Assembly (NCBI RefSeq): GCF_900187615.1
Contig: NZ_FYDO01000008.1
Span: 124,001 to 188,000 of the forward strand
Direction: 5' to 3'
Length of the DNA stretch: 64,000 bases
DNA from: Pseudomonas sp. Irchel s3f7
Lineage (GTDB): Bacteria > Pseudomonadota > Gammaproteobacteria > Pseudomonadales > Pseudomonadaceae
Shown: positions 7,815-17,023 of the stretch, piece after piece
Numbering within the stretch: position 1 is the first letter of the stretch
How the letters are laid out: each line of letters starts with the position of its first letter
Notes under the pieces: generated by a model
Told to the model about the DNA's origin: nothing
Databases searched by the model: none
Seen by the model: only the letters and a program-made list of their open reading frames with translations
Made by a program: the position numbers and the translations under genes

Positions 7815-10519
7815 ATGACCTGACCCCCGATCAAACTCAGCTCTCTGCCAGTTGGGCCGCTGTTTATGAAGGCGCCGGTCAGGCGCTGGACTGGATAGGC
7901 CAGACGCGCGGCAATGCGCCGCGTCTGGACAGCGAAGCCGACAACCTGAACATCCGCCTGCACCGCGCCCGCAACCTGGCCCAAAGCCTCGGTCGCGTGG
8001 CCTGTACGCCGATGACCATTGGCTTTTTCGGTTTGTCCCAGGCTGGCAAGTCCTACCTGATTTCGGCCCTCGCCGCCGGTCAGAACGGCAAGCTGGAGAC
8101 CGAGTTCGGCGACCATCGCCTGGACTTCATCAAGCACATCAACCCGGTGGGTGGTGGCAAGGAAGCCACCGGCCTGGTAACGCGCTTCAGCCGTCGGGCG
8201 ACGGAAAGCCAGGACAAGGACTTCCCGGTAGAACTCACGCTGTTCAAGGAAATCGAGCTGGCAAAGATTCTCGCCAACGCCTGGTTCAAGGATTTCGACC
8301 TTGAACGGATTTCCTACGAGATCGACGAAGAACGCATCCAGCGCGCGCTCAAACCGTTCGAGGGCCGCGAAACCGGCCCGCTGCAAACGGGGGTCAATGC
8401 CGACGATCTGGTGTCGCTGTGGGATTACCTGCGTGACAATTTCCGCAACTCGGTGAAGAAGCTTGAGCACCTGTACTGGCCCAAAGCGTTGCAACTGGCG
8501 CCACGCCTGAATTTCCAGGAACGGGCCGAGCTGTTTTCGATTCTCTGGGGCGAGCAAAGCGAGTTGACGCGCGTGTACCAGCAATTGGCCGGCGCGCTGC
8601 ACAAGCTGGGTCTGCCCGAGACCGTGTTCGCACCGTTGAAGGCCTTGGTGAGTTTCGAAAACGACACATACAGCCAGCGCGACAGCATCATGAACGTCGA
8701 CATCCTCGAACGCTTCGGCAGCCCGCAGGACTTGCCGATCGATGTTCGACCGCTGGTTGGCGATCGCCTGCAAAACAGTCAGGCGATACCTGTCGCGCAA
8801 CTGGCGGCGCTGACCGCCGAAATGACCTTCCCCCTGATCGAAGCGCCGGTTGATGACATCGTCAATCAGGTCGACTTGCTGGACTTCCCCGGTTATCGCG
8901 GACGCCAGAAACTGCACGAGATCGCCAATTCCAACGACCCGCAATCCACCGCCAAGGACAACTCCGTTTCCCAGCTGATCCTTCGCGGCAAGGTCGCCTA
9001 TCTGTTCGAACGCTACACCGACAACCAGGAAATGAACGCACTGGTGGTCTGCACCGGTTCGACCAAGCAAAGCGACGTCAACGACGTGGGCCCGGTGCTG
9101 ACCCGCTGGATCGAAAAAACCCAGGGCGCCGACTCGGCCGCTCGCAGCAAGCGCGACACCGGGCTGATCTGGGCGTTGACCATGCTCGACCTGCGCATTA
9201 CCAACTCCCTCAGCCTGACACCCGATCAGTACGACGAGAGCTGGAACGGCATGGTCAAGCTGACCATGCTGGAGCGCTTCGGTAGCCTGAGCTGGATGAA
9301 CGACTGGGCCGGCACACCGTTCCAGAATACCTACCTGGTGCGCAAACCGCGTATGGACGCGGCGTTCATCGGGCAAGACGCGACCGGCGCGGAAACCGGC
9401 CTCAACGCCATCTATCAAGAACGTGTCGACGCACTGGGTTCCAGCTTTGCCAGCAACGCCCTGGTGTGCAAACACATCAAGAACCCGGCCAACGCCTGGG
9501 CAGAAATGCTGCGCAACGATGACGGTGGCATCAGCCACTTCAGCGGCAGTTTCAAAGGCGTGGCCAATATCGAATTCAAATTGCAGCGCATCCGCGAGCA
9601 ATTGAGCGAATGCCTCGAAGGTCTGACCACTCACGGCCTCAGCACCTGGTACCACGCCGACGACGACAGCGCCGCAGCCGCCAAGAAAGCCAAGGCGCAA
9701 ATGATTCTGACAGGCCTGGGTCGTCGTCCGGCAGTACTTGGCGAATTGATCGATCAACTCGACATACCGAGCGAAGAGGTCCGCGACCTGTACCTCAGCG
9801 GCGTGTACGAAACCGATGACGTGCCGGCCGCGAAAGAGCCGGTCGCCCCGACACCGAGCCAGAGCCTGTATGGCAACGACGCCGGTTTCAATTTCGATTT
9901 CAGTGACGACCTCAGCCACGAAGCGCCCGTCAGCAGCAAAACCGGCACCCCGGCGCCCGAACTGCAAAGCAACGAGCACCGTTTCGCCAAAGCGGCGTTC
10001 AAGGCCTGGATCGCACACCTGCGTGAACTGACCACCCGGCAAAGCCTGCTCAACCTGCTGGGGCTGGAAAAGGCCTTGCTGGAAGCGGTGGTCGATGAAC
10101 TGATCACCGCCGGTTATCGCCAGGACTTGCCGGGGCAACTGAGCCGCGCCGTCCTCAAACGTGCACAAAGCGGCGCGCGGCGCGATCAACTGGTCGAGCG
10201 CCAGGTACTGGAAGTGCAACGGGTGCTGCGCGATTACGTGTCCTGGTTCGGCTACCTCCAGAAACCGGTGAGCGAGCGCCCAAACAGCCGCGCCGGGGCC
10301 AAGGAGCCATTGTTTTCGTTCTACACCGACATTGGCCCGGGACAAGTGCCCGTGCTGCCGGCGCAACCGGCGAATCAGGCGCAGCGGTATCTGGGCGACT
10401 GGCTCTCGGGCCTGGCCTACATCACGCAGGACAATGCCGGCCATGGTGCCGGACGAGAAATCACCCCTGAACAGAACGAACGGCTGGGCCAAGTGCTCAC
10501 AGCCTTCGCAGCGAGATAA
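7811..10519 (+). CDS. srfC: SrfC, P-loop GTPase-like protein
   Basis: This 902-residue protein belongs to the SrfC family. It carries a Walker A motif GLSQAGKS (about 74-81) after an FFG strand and a G3-like DFPG (about 358-361), which suggests a TRAFAC/dynamin-like GTPase with a very long insert between the motifs. Helix-rich middle and C-terminal regions follow, with a low-complexity linker near 680-720. No signal or membrane segment is evident. It starts inside the srfB stop and is followed 3 bp later by the next gene. A nucleotide-dependent partner of SrfB at the inner membrane is the simplest model, but it is an inference. Confidence 0.9.
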   Translation: MNDLTPDQTQLSASWAAVYEGAGQALDWIGQTRGNAPRLDSEADNLNIRLHRARNLAQSLGRVACTPMTIGFFGLSQAGKSYLISALAAGQNGKLETEFGDHRLDFIKHINPVGGGKEATGLVTRFSRRATESQDKDFPVELTLFKEIELAKILANAWFKDFDLERISYEIDEERIQRALKPFEGRETGPLQTGVNADDLVSLWDYLRDNFRNSVKKLEHLYWPKALQLAPRLNFQERAELFSILWGEQSELTRVYQQLAGALHKLGLPETVFAPLKALVSFENDTYSQRDSIMNVDILERFGSPQDLPIDVRPLVGDRLQNSQAIPVAQLAALTAEMTFPLIEAPVDDIVNQVDLLDFPGYRGRQKLHEIANSNDPQSTAKDNSVSQLILRGKVAYLFERYTDNQEMNALVVCTGSTKQSDVNDVGPVLTRWIEKTQGADSAARSKRDTGLIWALTMLDLRITNSLSLTPDQYDESWNGMVKLTMLERFGSLSWMNDWAGTPFQNTYLVRKPRMDAAFIGQDATGAETGLNAIYQERVDALGSSFASNALVCKHIKNPANAWAEMLRNDDGGISHFSGSFKGVANIEFKLQRIREQLSECLEGLTTHGLSTWYHADDDSAAAAKKAKAQMILTGLGRRPAVLGELIDQLDIPSEEVRDLYLSGVYETDDVPAAKEPVAPTPSQSLYGNDAGFNFDFSDDLSHEAPVSSKTGTPAPELQSNEHRFAKAAFKAWIAHLRELTTRQSLLNLLGLEKALLEAVVDELITAGYRQDLPGQLSRAVLKRAQSGARRDQLVERQVLEVQRVLRDYVSWFGYLQKPVSERPNSRAGAKEPLFSFYTDIGPGQVPVLPAQPANQAQRYLGDWLSGLAYITQDNAGHGAGREITPEQNERLGQVLTAFAAR

Positions 10520-10522
10520 GCA

Positions 10523-11545
10523 ATGCCCATTCGTGTCGACCTGCTCGCGTTAGAGCCCAATGTGCCTGGCCAGGCCCGCCTCACTGTGAAGAAATGGCAG
10601 GGTGACGAGGAACAACTGGAGTTTTCCATTCAGCGTAACCAGGACGGTTTTTACCTCCAGGACCACAAGACCTGGAGCAACAATCCATTCTGGTTCAAGG
10701 TCTCGCGTTTCAACCTCACGGCCAACGACGAAGCCCTGGAAACGCAGGTCGGCCCGAACGTGGTCGACCCGCTGCTGGAAGGCGGCGCCAATTCGCAATT
10801 CCAGATCGAACTGCGCCAACAGAACCACGGTCATGCCGATAAAGGCGTGGTTCGCCCAGGCGTTGGGCTGCTGCCGTCCACGGCCGGCGGCCAGACGCGC
10901 TCGACCTACGGCAGCGCCGAACTGACGACGCCGAGCGTACCACCGGTGGAGATCCCGGAGATCCCGGACATGCCTGAACTGGTCTTGTCCACCGCCGAAC
11001 CCGAAGTGGAGTTGGAGTCGGTGCTCACCGAGCCCGCCTACACGCCGCCGCCTCCACCGGTGAAGAAAAGCAACAAAGGCCTGATCGGTCTGTTGATTGT
11101 GGTGTTGTTGCTGGCAGCGGGTGCCGGATTCTGGTTCTACAAACGCACCCCGGCCCCTGCGGTTACCGCCACTGCCGCCGCACCCGCCGGCGCCGATGCT
11201 CAAGCCTGCACCCTCGACAGCATGAACAGTCTGCCCGAGTTGACCTTCGTCCAGACCTGCATCAAGGCGGCCCCCGACAGCGCCAGGTTGCTGGAGATCA
11301 TCAACCAGGCCAAGGCCGGTAAACACTGCGGCGTCGCCCAGCGTCTGTACGCCAACCGTGCCCAGGCCGGTGACACGCTGATCGCCAATGCTTATGCCCG
11401 CGAATACGACCCTAAATACCTGAAGGCCAGCGAGTGCTTCCCGACCGCGGACAACGCCACCGCCGCCTACTGGTACGAAACCATCCTCACCCAGGACCCG
11501 AACAACACCGAAGCCAAGCAGCGCTTCGAGGAGTTGCAGAAGTGA
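10523..11545 (+). CDS. Cluster-specific bitopic membrane protein of unknown family
   Basis: The 340-residue protein has an N-terminal soluble domain (about 1-110, beta-rich, ending near FQIELRQQNHG), an acidic/proline linker, a single membrane span (about 186-206, after KKSNK) and an alanine-rich connector. A C-terminal helical domain (about 228-340) has cysteines and resembles a short TPR or Sel1-like fold (AAYWYETILTQDPNN). The N-in topology follows from the positive residues before the span. It starts 3 bp after srfC and overlaps the next gene by 4 bp. I do not recognise a named family. Its layout suggests a link between the cytosolic SrfBC pair and periplasmic partners. Confidence 0.75.
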   Translation: MPIRVDLLALEPNVPGQARLTVKKWQGDEEQLEFSIQRNQDGFYLQDHKTWSNNPFWFKVSRFNLTANDEALETQVGPNVVDPLLEGGANSQFQIELRQQNHGHADKGVVRPGVGLLPSTAGGQTRSTYGSAELTTPSVPPVEIPEIPDMPELVLSTAEPEVELESVLTEPAYTPPPPPVKKSNKGLIGLLIVVLLLAAGAGFWFYKRTPAPAVTATAAAPAGADAQACTLDSMNSLPELTFVQTCIKAAPDSARLLEIINQAKAGKHCGVAQRLYANRAQAGDTLIANAYAREYDPKYLKASECFPTADNATAAYWYETILTQDPNNTEAKQRFEELQK

Positions 11546-13536
11546 TCCGTTCGCCCATGAGTCGATTCCTGCTGAGCGGTGCCGCCTTGCTCGCACTGTG
11601 CATCAGCCCGCTGTCCCAGGCCGGTGACAAACCGCTGATCCAGGCCGGTAAAAAGACCCTGTTTCAACGCGTGCTGACCACGCCGGGCTGCAAGACCAGC
11701 CCGACGGCGGGCGGTACCGAAGGTGACGCACAACCCGTCTTCAGCCGCTTTTATGTGTACGAGCGCGCGCAAGCAGGCAACGCCGAATGGCTGAAAGTCG
11801 GCCCCGACAGCTATGGCAAAACCATTGGCTGGCTGCCTGCAAGCTGCACCACCGACTGGAAGATGCAGCTGACGCTGGCCTTCACCAATCCGGCCAACCG
11901 TGACCGGCTGTTGTTCTTCAAGGACCGCGCCACCGTCGAAGGCATTCTTGATGCACCGGACCCGGTCAGCAAAGTCGCGCCGCTGCGGGCCACGCTGAAA
12001 AAGGGCCAGCAAGCACCGGGCGTACTGGCTGAAGAACCTGAATACTTCGTCGACCTGCAAAAGCAGTTCTACCTGCTGCCGGTGCTCAGTGGCGAAGAAG
12101 TCATGACCGAAAGCGGTTTCCGCACGCGCCTGCTCAACGTCGCCTCCGTCAGCAAGCCGGATGACAAGAGCGCCAAGGGTGGTGCTGCAACCAGCGCTGC
12201 CGGCAGCAAGGAAGCCGAAGAGAAAAAGGCCAACCAGCTGAAGGAATTCAGTGCGGCCGTGGTATTTGTCATCGACTCGACGATTTCGATGGACCCCTAC
12301 ATCGACCGCACCCGCGAGGCGATCCGCAAGGTTTACCAGAAGATTGAAGCGCAGAATCTCGGCAAGCAGGTCAAATTCGGCCTGGTGGCTTTCCGCTCCA
12401 ACACCCAGGCGGTACCTGGGCTGGAATACACCACCAAAATGTACGCCGACCCTACCAGGGTGAAAGACAGCGCCGACTTTTTCGCCAAAATCGCCGACCT
12501 CAAGCAGGCTACCGTGTCGAGCAGCAGTTTCGATGAAGACTCGTTTGCTGGCGTCATGGAGAGCATCGACAAGGTCGACTGGAACCAGTTCGGCGCGCGC
12601 TACGTGGTGCTGATCACTGACGCGGGCGCCATCGAAGGTGACGACAAGCTGTCGAAGACCGGTTTGAGTGCCTCACAGGTGCGTATGGAAGCCGCCAACC
12701 CGGGCGTGGCGATTTACACCCTGCACCTGAAAACCCCGGCCGGGGCCAAGGACCACGCCAAGGCCGAGGCGCAGTACCAGAACCTGTCGACCTACCCGGG
12801 CACCAATACCTCGCTGTACTACCCGGTGAATGCTGGGGATGTGCAAGAATTCGGGCGCAAGGTTGACGCCCTGGCCGGTGCGATCACGACACAGGTGAAA
12901 GCCGCCTACATGGGCGAGGACGCCATCGGCAGCGCGGCGAATGCCAAGCAGGACCCGGCCGAGAAGAAAATGCTCGAAGACGCGGCGCTGATCGGCCACG
13001 CCATGCAACTCGCCTACCTCGGCGAGAAGACCAACAGCAAGGCCCCGCCGGTGTTCAAGGCGTGGATCACTGACCGCGACCTGATCAAGCAGAACATTCC
13101 GACCACCGATGTGCGGGTGCTGCTGACCAAATCCCAGCTCAGCGACTTGAGCGACGTGATGAAGCAGATTCTCGATGCCGCCAACGAAGGCCTGATTTCG
13201 CCGACGGAAATGTTCGATCGCCTGCGTTCCGTGGCGGCGACCATGGGCGCCGATCCCAATCAGCTCAAACAGAACGGCAACGCCAAACTGGCGGACATGG
13301 GCGTCCTCGGCGAATACCTCGAAGACCTGCCTTATCACAGTGAAGTGCTGAACCTGGATGAAGAGACCTGGAAGAGCTGGGACGGTCTGGCGCAAGAGAA
13401 ATTCATCCGCACGCTGAACACCAAACTGCGGCATTACCAGCGTTACAACGCCGATGTCGACCGCTGGGTAGCGTTGGCCAAGGACAGCGATGCGCGGGAT
13501 AACGTCTACCCCGTACCACTGGAAATGATGCCTTAA
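11542..13536 (+). CDS. Exported vWA protein resembling the periplasmic part of PpkA
   Basis: This 664-residue protein is chosen to start at GTG 11542, which has GAGGAG 8 nt upstream and overlaps the previous stop; ATG 11557 is the alternative. A signal peptide ends near SQAGDK. Residues about 50-190 form an SH3-like/beta region (FYVYERAQAG, GWLPASC, DWK, AFTNPANR, LLFF) like the segment before the vWA domain of type VI PpkA kinases. The vWA domain follows, with MIDAS DSTIS at about 245-249 and a later LITDAG at about 360. A helical C-terminal third completes it. There is no kinase domain. It sits immediately before tagT/tagS-like genes, as ppkA does in type VI loci. The PpkA link rests on motif resemblance plus gene order. 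Confidence 0.8.
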   Translation: MIRSPMSRFLLSGAALLALCISPLSQAGDKPLIQAGKKTLFQRVLTTPGCKTSPTAGGTEGDAQPVFSRFYVYERAQAGNAEWLKVGPDSYGKTIGWLPASCTTDWKMQLTLAFTNPANRDRLLFFKDRATVEGILDAPDPVSKVAPLRATLKKGQQAPGVLAEEPEYFVDLQKQFYLLPVLSGEEVMTESGFRTRLLNVASVSKPDDKSAKGGAATSAAGSKEAEEKKANQLKEFSAAVVFVIDSTISMDPYIDRTREAIRKVYQKIEAQNLGKQVKFGLVAFRSNTQAVPGLEYTTKMYADPTRVKDSADFFAKIADLKQATVSSSSFDEDSFAGVMESIDKVDWNQFGARYVVLITDAGAIEGDDKLSKTGLSASQVRMEAANPGVAIYTLHLKTPAGAKDHAKAEAQYQNLSTYPGTNTSLYYPVNAGDVQEFGRKVDALAGAITTQVKAAYMGEDAIGSAANAKQDPAEKKMLEDAALIGHAMQLAYLGEKTNSKAPPVFKAWITDRDLIKQNIPTTDVRVLLTKSQLSDLSDVMKQILDAANEGLISPTEMFDRLRSVAATMGADPNQLKQNGNAKLADMGVLGEYLEDLPYHSEVLNLDEETWKSWDGLAQEKFIRTLNTKLRHYQRYNADVDRWVALAKDSDARDNVYPVPLEMMP

Positions 13537-13546
13537 CGAGACGCCC

Positions 13547-14248
13547 ATGCTTGATATCAAGAACCTGCTGGTGCGCCGTGGTGAAGGCGCACAGGCTCAT
13601 CACGTGCGATTGCCGCACTTGCAGGTTGGCGCCGGGGAAATCCTCGCCATCACCGGCGAAAGCGGCAGTGGCAAAAGCACGTTGCTCGAAGCCATCGGCC
13701 TGTTGCTCGCGCCAGTGGAACTCGAGCGCTTTCGACTGGGCGCGGCGCCCGCTCAGGATATCGCCCATCTGCTGGCGACTGACGACCAGCCTGCTCTGGC
13801 AGCGGTGCGTTCACGGCATTTGGGATTCATTTTGCAGAGCGGCGGCTTGCTGCCATTCCTGAGCGTGCGGGACAACATCAGCCTGCCGCGCCGTTTGCTC
13901 GGGATGCCGGCGAAGAGCGAGCACATCGACCACGCCGTTGATGTGTTGCGCCTGCAAGGGTTGCTGGATAAACAACCACAGGCCTTGTCGATCGGTGAAC
14001 GCCAGCGCGTGGCCTGCGTTCGGGCAATTGCCCATGAACCGCTGCTGCTGTTGGCCGACGAGCCGACCGCCGCGCTCGACCCTCACAGTGCCCGGCGTTT
14101 GTTCGAGTTGCTGCTGAGCCTGGTGTCGAGCATGGGCCTGAGCGCACTCGTTGTGTCCCATGACTGGGCCTTGCTGAAAGATTTCGGCTTGCCGCGACTC
14201 GGCGCTATCAGCCGCCAGGGAGAGACTCTGTTTGAACCGATGGACTGA
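13547..14248 (+). CDS. ABC transporter ATPase, LolD/MacB type (TagT-like)
   Basis: This 233-residue ATPase has Walker A GESGSGKST (37-45), signature LSIGERQ and Walker B LLLADEPTAALD. It belongs to the LolD/MacB/FtsE group, which couples ATP use to conformational change in a large periplasmic permease rather than to transport through the membrane. Its gene overlaps the permease gene by 17 bp. By position it corresponds to TagT of the type VI threonine-phosphorylation pathway. An ordinary lipoprotein or macrolide exporter is the alternative, but no periplasmic adaptor or LolE-like partner is present. Confidence 0.9.
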   Translation: MLDIKNLLVRRGEGAQAHHVRLPHLQVGAGEILAITGESGSGKSTLLEAIGLLLAPVELERFRLGAAPAQDIAHLLATDDQPALAAVRSRHLGFILQSGGLLPFLSVRDNISLPRRLLGMPAKSEHIDHAVDVLRLQGLLDKQPQALSIGERQRVACVRAIAHEPLLLLADEPTAALDPHSARRLFELLLSLVSSMGLSALVVSHDWALLKDFGLPRLGAISRQGETLFEPMD

Positions 14249-15455
14249 TCGCTTGCACCTGCTGGGCTCACTGGCGCTGCAAGACCTCTGGCACGACCGC
14301 AAGGTCTCGCTGTGCATCGCCGCGTCCCTGGTGGCGGTGATCGCACCGTTATTGCTGCTGTTCGGGCTCAAACACGGGGTGGTCAGCCAGCTGCAGGACG
14401 AACTGCTGCGTGACCCGCGCAACCTTGAAGTGAAAATGCTCAGCAACGGCAATTACGACACGGCCTGGATCGAGCGTTTGCGCCAGCGCCCCGAGACCGG
14501 TTTTGCCCTCGGCCAGACCCGCTCCCTCAATACCCAGGCTGACTTGCAGATTGGCATGCAACGGTTTGTCGAAGGCGCAGAAATCATCGCGACCGAGCCG
14601 GGCGACCCACAACTGAACCTGGCGTCACTCAACCCCGTCGGCAATCAAGTGATCCTCAGCGCCAGCGCAGCGCAACGCTTGCAGGCCAAGGTAGGCGACA
14701 GCGTGCAGATGCGGGCCTTGCGCCGCCTGGACGGTGTCAATGAACGTGGCGAGATGACGCTGACGGTACTGGCCGTGCTCGACGGTGCCCGCTTCGGTCG
14801 CGCTGCCGGGTTTGTCGCCCCGCCGCTGCTGCTGGATCTGGAGCGCTTTCGCGACGGCTACCAGGTCAGTGGGTTCGGCGTTGACACCGGCAAGCCTCAG
14901 GGTAATCTGCAACCGTTGTATGCCCGCGCCCGCGTTTATGCGCGCGACATCGATCAGGTCGCACCGCTGGAACACTGGCTCAACGAACAACACATCGAAA
15001 CCTCCAGCCGACTGGCCGACATCGACAACGTCAAAGCCATCAACCATGTGCTGGGGCTGATCTTCGGTGTAATCGCCATGGCGGCACTGATCGGCTGCGT
15101 GGCGTCGATGGTGGGCGCGTTCCTGGCCAACATCGACCGTAAACGCAAAAGCCTGGCGGTCCTGCGCCTGCTGGGTTTCAAACGCCGGGCCGTTGGCGGT
15201 TTCGTGGTCCTGCAAGCGCTGGTGCTGAGCCTTGCCGGCTACATTGGCGGGCTGGGGTTTTATGCTGTGGGCAGTCATTTGTTCGACTACTTGCTCGGCA
15301 ACAGCCAGGCGACCGGCACCTTCGTTTGCCACATTACCGCTTGGCATGGCGTTGCCGCCCTGCTCCTGACCTTCCTGGTCGCTGCATGGGTGGCCGCGAT
15401 CGGCGCCCTGCGAGCCATCAACATCCAACCTGCGGAGAGTCTGCGTGAGCTATAA
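14232..15455 (+). CDS. ABC permease, FtsX/MacB type (TagS-like)
   Basis: This 407-residue permease has one N-terminal span (about 28-48), a large periplasmic domain and three C-terminal spans with the FtsX-type pattern; GCVASMVGAFLANIDRKRKSL lies in the conserved loop before ALVLSLAGYIGG. It pairs with the upstream ATPase. The 17-bp overlap upstream and 11-bp overlap downstream with the SUMF1 gene show tight coupling. By order it is the TagS equivalent. The periplasmic domain is the likely contact for the exported vWA and SUMF1 proteins. Confidence 0.88.
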   Translation: MNRWTDRLHLLGSLALQDLWHDRKVSLCIAASLVAVIAPLLLLFGLKHGVVSQLQDELLRDPRNLEVKMLSNGNYDTAWIERLRQRPETGFALGQTRSLNTQADLQIGMQRFVEGAEIIATEPGDPQLNLASLNPVGNQVILSASAAQRLQAKVGDSVQMRALRRLDGVNERGEMTLTVLAVLDGARFGRAAGFVAPPLLLDLERFRDGYQVSGFGVDTGKPQGNLQPLYARARVYARDIDQVAPLEHWLNEQHIETSSRLADIDNVKAINHVLGLIFGVIAMAALIGCVASMVGAFLANIDRKRKSLAVLRLLGFKRRAVGGFVVLQALVLSLAGYIGGLGFYAVGSHLFDYLLGNSQATGTFVCHITAWHGVAALLLTFLVAAWVAAIGALRAINIQPAESLREL

Positions 15456-16989
15456 ACGTTTTGGCTTGCTGTTGCCCCTGAGCCTCGGCTACGTGCTTTG
15501 CGCCTCGGCGGCAGGCTGGGAAGCGAAGTATTACAACCCGATGCCAGACGCCGCCGACGTGGTGCTGCCAATGCCCTGCGAAGGCTCGATGGTGTTTCGC
15601 AAGGTGTTCATTCCGGTCGCCGGCCCCCTGGATGACTACCCGATCAACATCGGTCAGGACGGCGCGGAATACGGCTATGTCGAACAGACCCGTCCGACCT
15701 TTATCGCCGGCAGTTTTACCGGGGCCAAGAACGACAAATCCCGCTACTACCTGATGGCCAAGTACGAGATGAGTCAGTTGCAATACGCCGCGCTGACCGA
15801 AGCGACCTGCCCCACCGCCGCCACCAAGATGCGCTTGCCGCAAACGGCGGTGAGCTGGGTGCAAGCCATCGACGCCGCCGACAAGTACAACCTGTGGCTG
15901 CGCAAAAACGCCGCCGGCAAGCTGCCCAAGGAAGACGGCGCGCAAGGCTTTCTGCGCCTGCCAACCGAAGTCGAATGGGAGTTCGCCGCACGCGGCGGGC
16001 TGGAAGTCAGTGCCGCTGAATTCCGCGACACGCACTACCCGATGCCTGAAGGCATCAACGCCTACGAGTGGTTCGCCGGGGCGCAATCGTCCAACGGCAA
16101 AGTGCAATTGACCGGTCTGCAAAAGCCCAACTCGCTGGGCCTGCATGACATGCTCGGTAACGTCGACGAAATGATGTTCGAGCCGTTTCGCCTGAACAAA
16201 CTCGACCGCCAGCACGGTCAGGCCGGCGGCTACGTCGTCCGTGGCGGCAACTACCTGACCGCGCAAGCCGACCTGCGTACGGCATTGCGCCAGGAAGAGC
16301 CGTATTACAACGCCGAAGGCCAGGTGAAAAACAAGACCACCGGCCTGCGCTTGGTCATGGTCTCACCGACCCTCACCTCTCGCGAACGGGTCGCCAGCAT
16401 CGAAAGCAGCTGGAAGAAACTCGGCACCGGCAGCAAGGACCCCGAATCCGCCGACAAAGGCACCGTACAATCCCTGAACAGCCTCGCCTCGGGCGTCGAA
16501 GACAAAGCGCTCAAGGAAAAACTCAAGGCCTTGGAAAGCCAGCTGCGTGCCAGCAACCAGCAGCAGGAAGAAACCCGCGACCAGGCGATCCGTGCCAGCC
16601 TCAACCTGGGTGCTTTCCTGTGCACCAAGATGCTCGACGATGGCCAGTACGTGGACTTCCTGCAAAAAAACTACAAGCTCAATTGCGAAGGCGCGGACAA
16701 AGACGCCAGTTGCGACATGCGTAAAGGCAAGCTCGAAGAGCAAAAGGATCGCCTGCACAAACTCAGCCGTTACTACGCCAGTAGCCTGGTGGAATCGGCT
16801 ACCTTGTACGGCCAGCCACTGCTTGAAACGCAAGTCCCGGTGATGGAAGAAATCATCAGCCGCAACAAACAGCTGCAAGACCTCAAGCCTTACTTGCGCA
16901 CCCACTGGGCCAATCAGAAGGCGTTCCTGCAAAAGCAGAAAATCGACACTGAAGCCTGGCTGACCAGCTGCAAAACCGTCACTCAATAA
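15445..16989 (+). CDS. Formylglycine-enzyme-like (SUMF1) periplasmic protein, TagR-like
   Basis: The 514-residue protein starts at GTG 15445 with GGAGAG upstream. A signal peptide ends near ASAAGWEAK. Residues about 70-310 form an FGE/SUMF1 fold, with the typical LPTEVEWEFAARGG, GLHDMLGNVDEM and VVRGGNYLT segments. A long helical C-terminus (about 320-514) contains several cysteines. TagR in the type VI pathway has the same fold, is periplasmic, and activates PpkA rather than making formylglycine. Whether the catalytic cysteines of true FGE exist here is doubtful; I do not see the C-terminal catalytic motif, so a binding role is more likely. Confidence 0.87.
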   Translation: MSYKRFGLLLPLSLGYVLCASAAGWEAKYYNPMPDAADVVLPMPCEGSMVFRKVFIPVAGPLDDYPINIGQDGAEYGYVEQTRPTFIAGSFTGAKNDKSRYYLMAKYEMSQLQYAALTEATCPTAATKMRLPQTAVSWVQAIDAADKYNLWLRKNAAGKLPKEDGAQGFLRLPTEVEWEFAARGGLEVSAAEFRDTHYPMPEGINAYEWFAGAQSSNGKVQLTGLQKPNSLGLHDMLGNVDEMMFEPFRLNKLDRQHGQAGGYVVRGGNYLTAQADLRTALRQEEPYYNAEGQVKNKTTGLRLVMVSPTLTSRERVASIESSWKKLGTGSKDPESADKGTVQSLNSLASGVEDKALKEKLKALESQLRASNQQQEETRDQAIRASLNLGAFLCTKMLDDGQYVDFLQKNYKLNCEGADKDASCDMRKGKLEEQKDRLHKLSRYYASSLVESATLYGQPLLETQVPVMEEIISRNKQLQDLKPYLRTHWANQKAFLQKQKIDTEAWLTSCKTVTQ

Positions 16990-17023
16990 CAACGCGTCAA
17001 CACCGTTATGTAGGAGTTTCACC

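Noticed and set aside
7397..10492. A 1031-codon minus-strand ORF opposite srfC and the end of srfB
   Set aside because: It mirrors srfC codon phase in GC-rich DNA. The sense frame has clear P-loop and switch motifs and coupled neighbours, and the antisense peptide is low-complexity with no domain.
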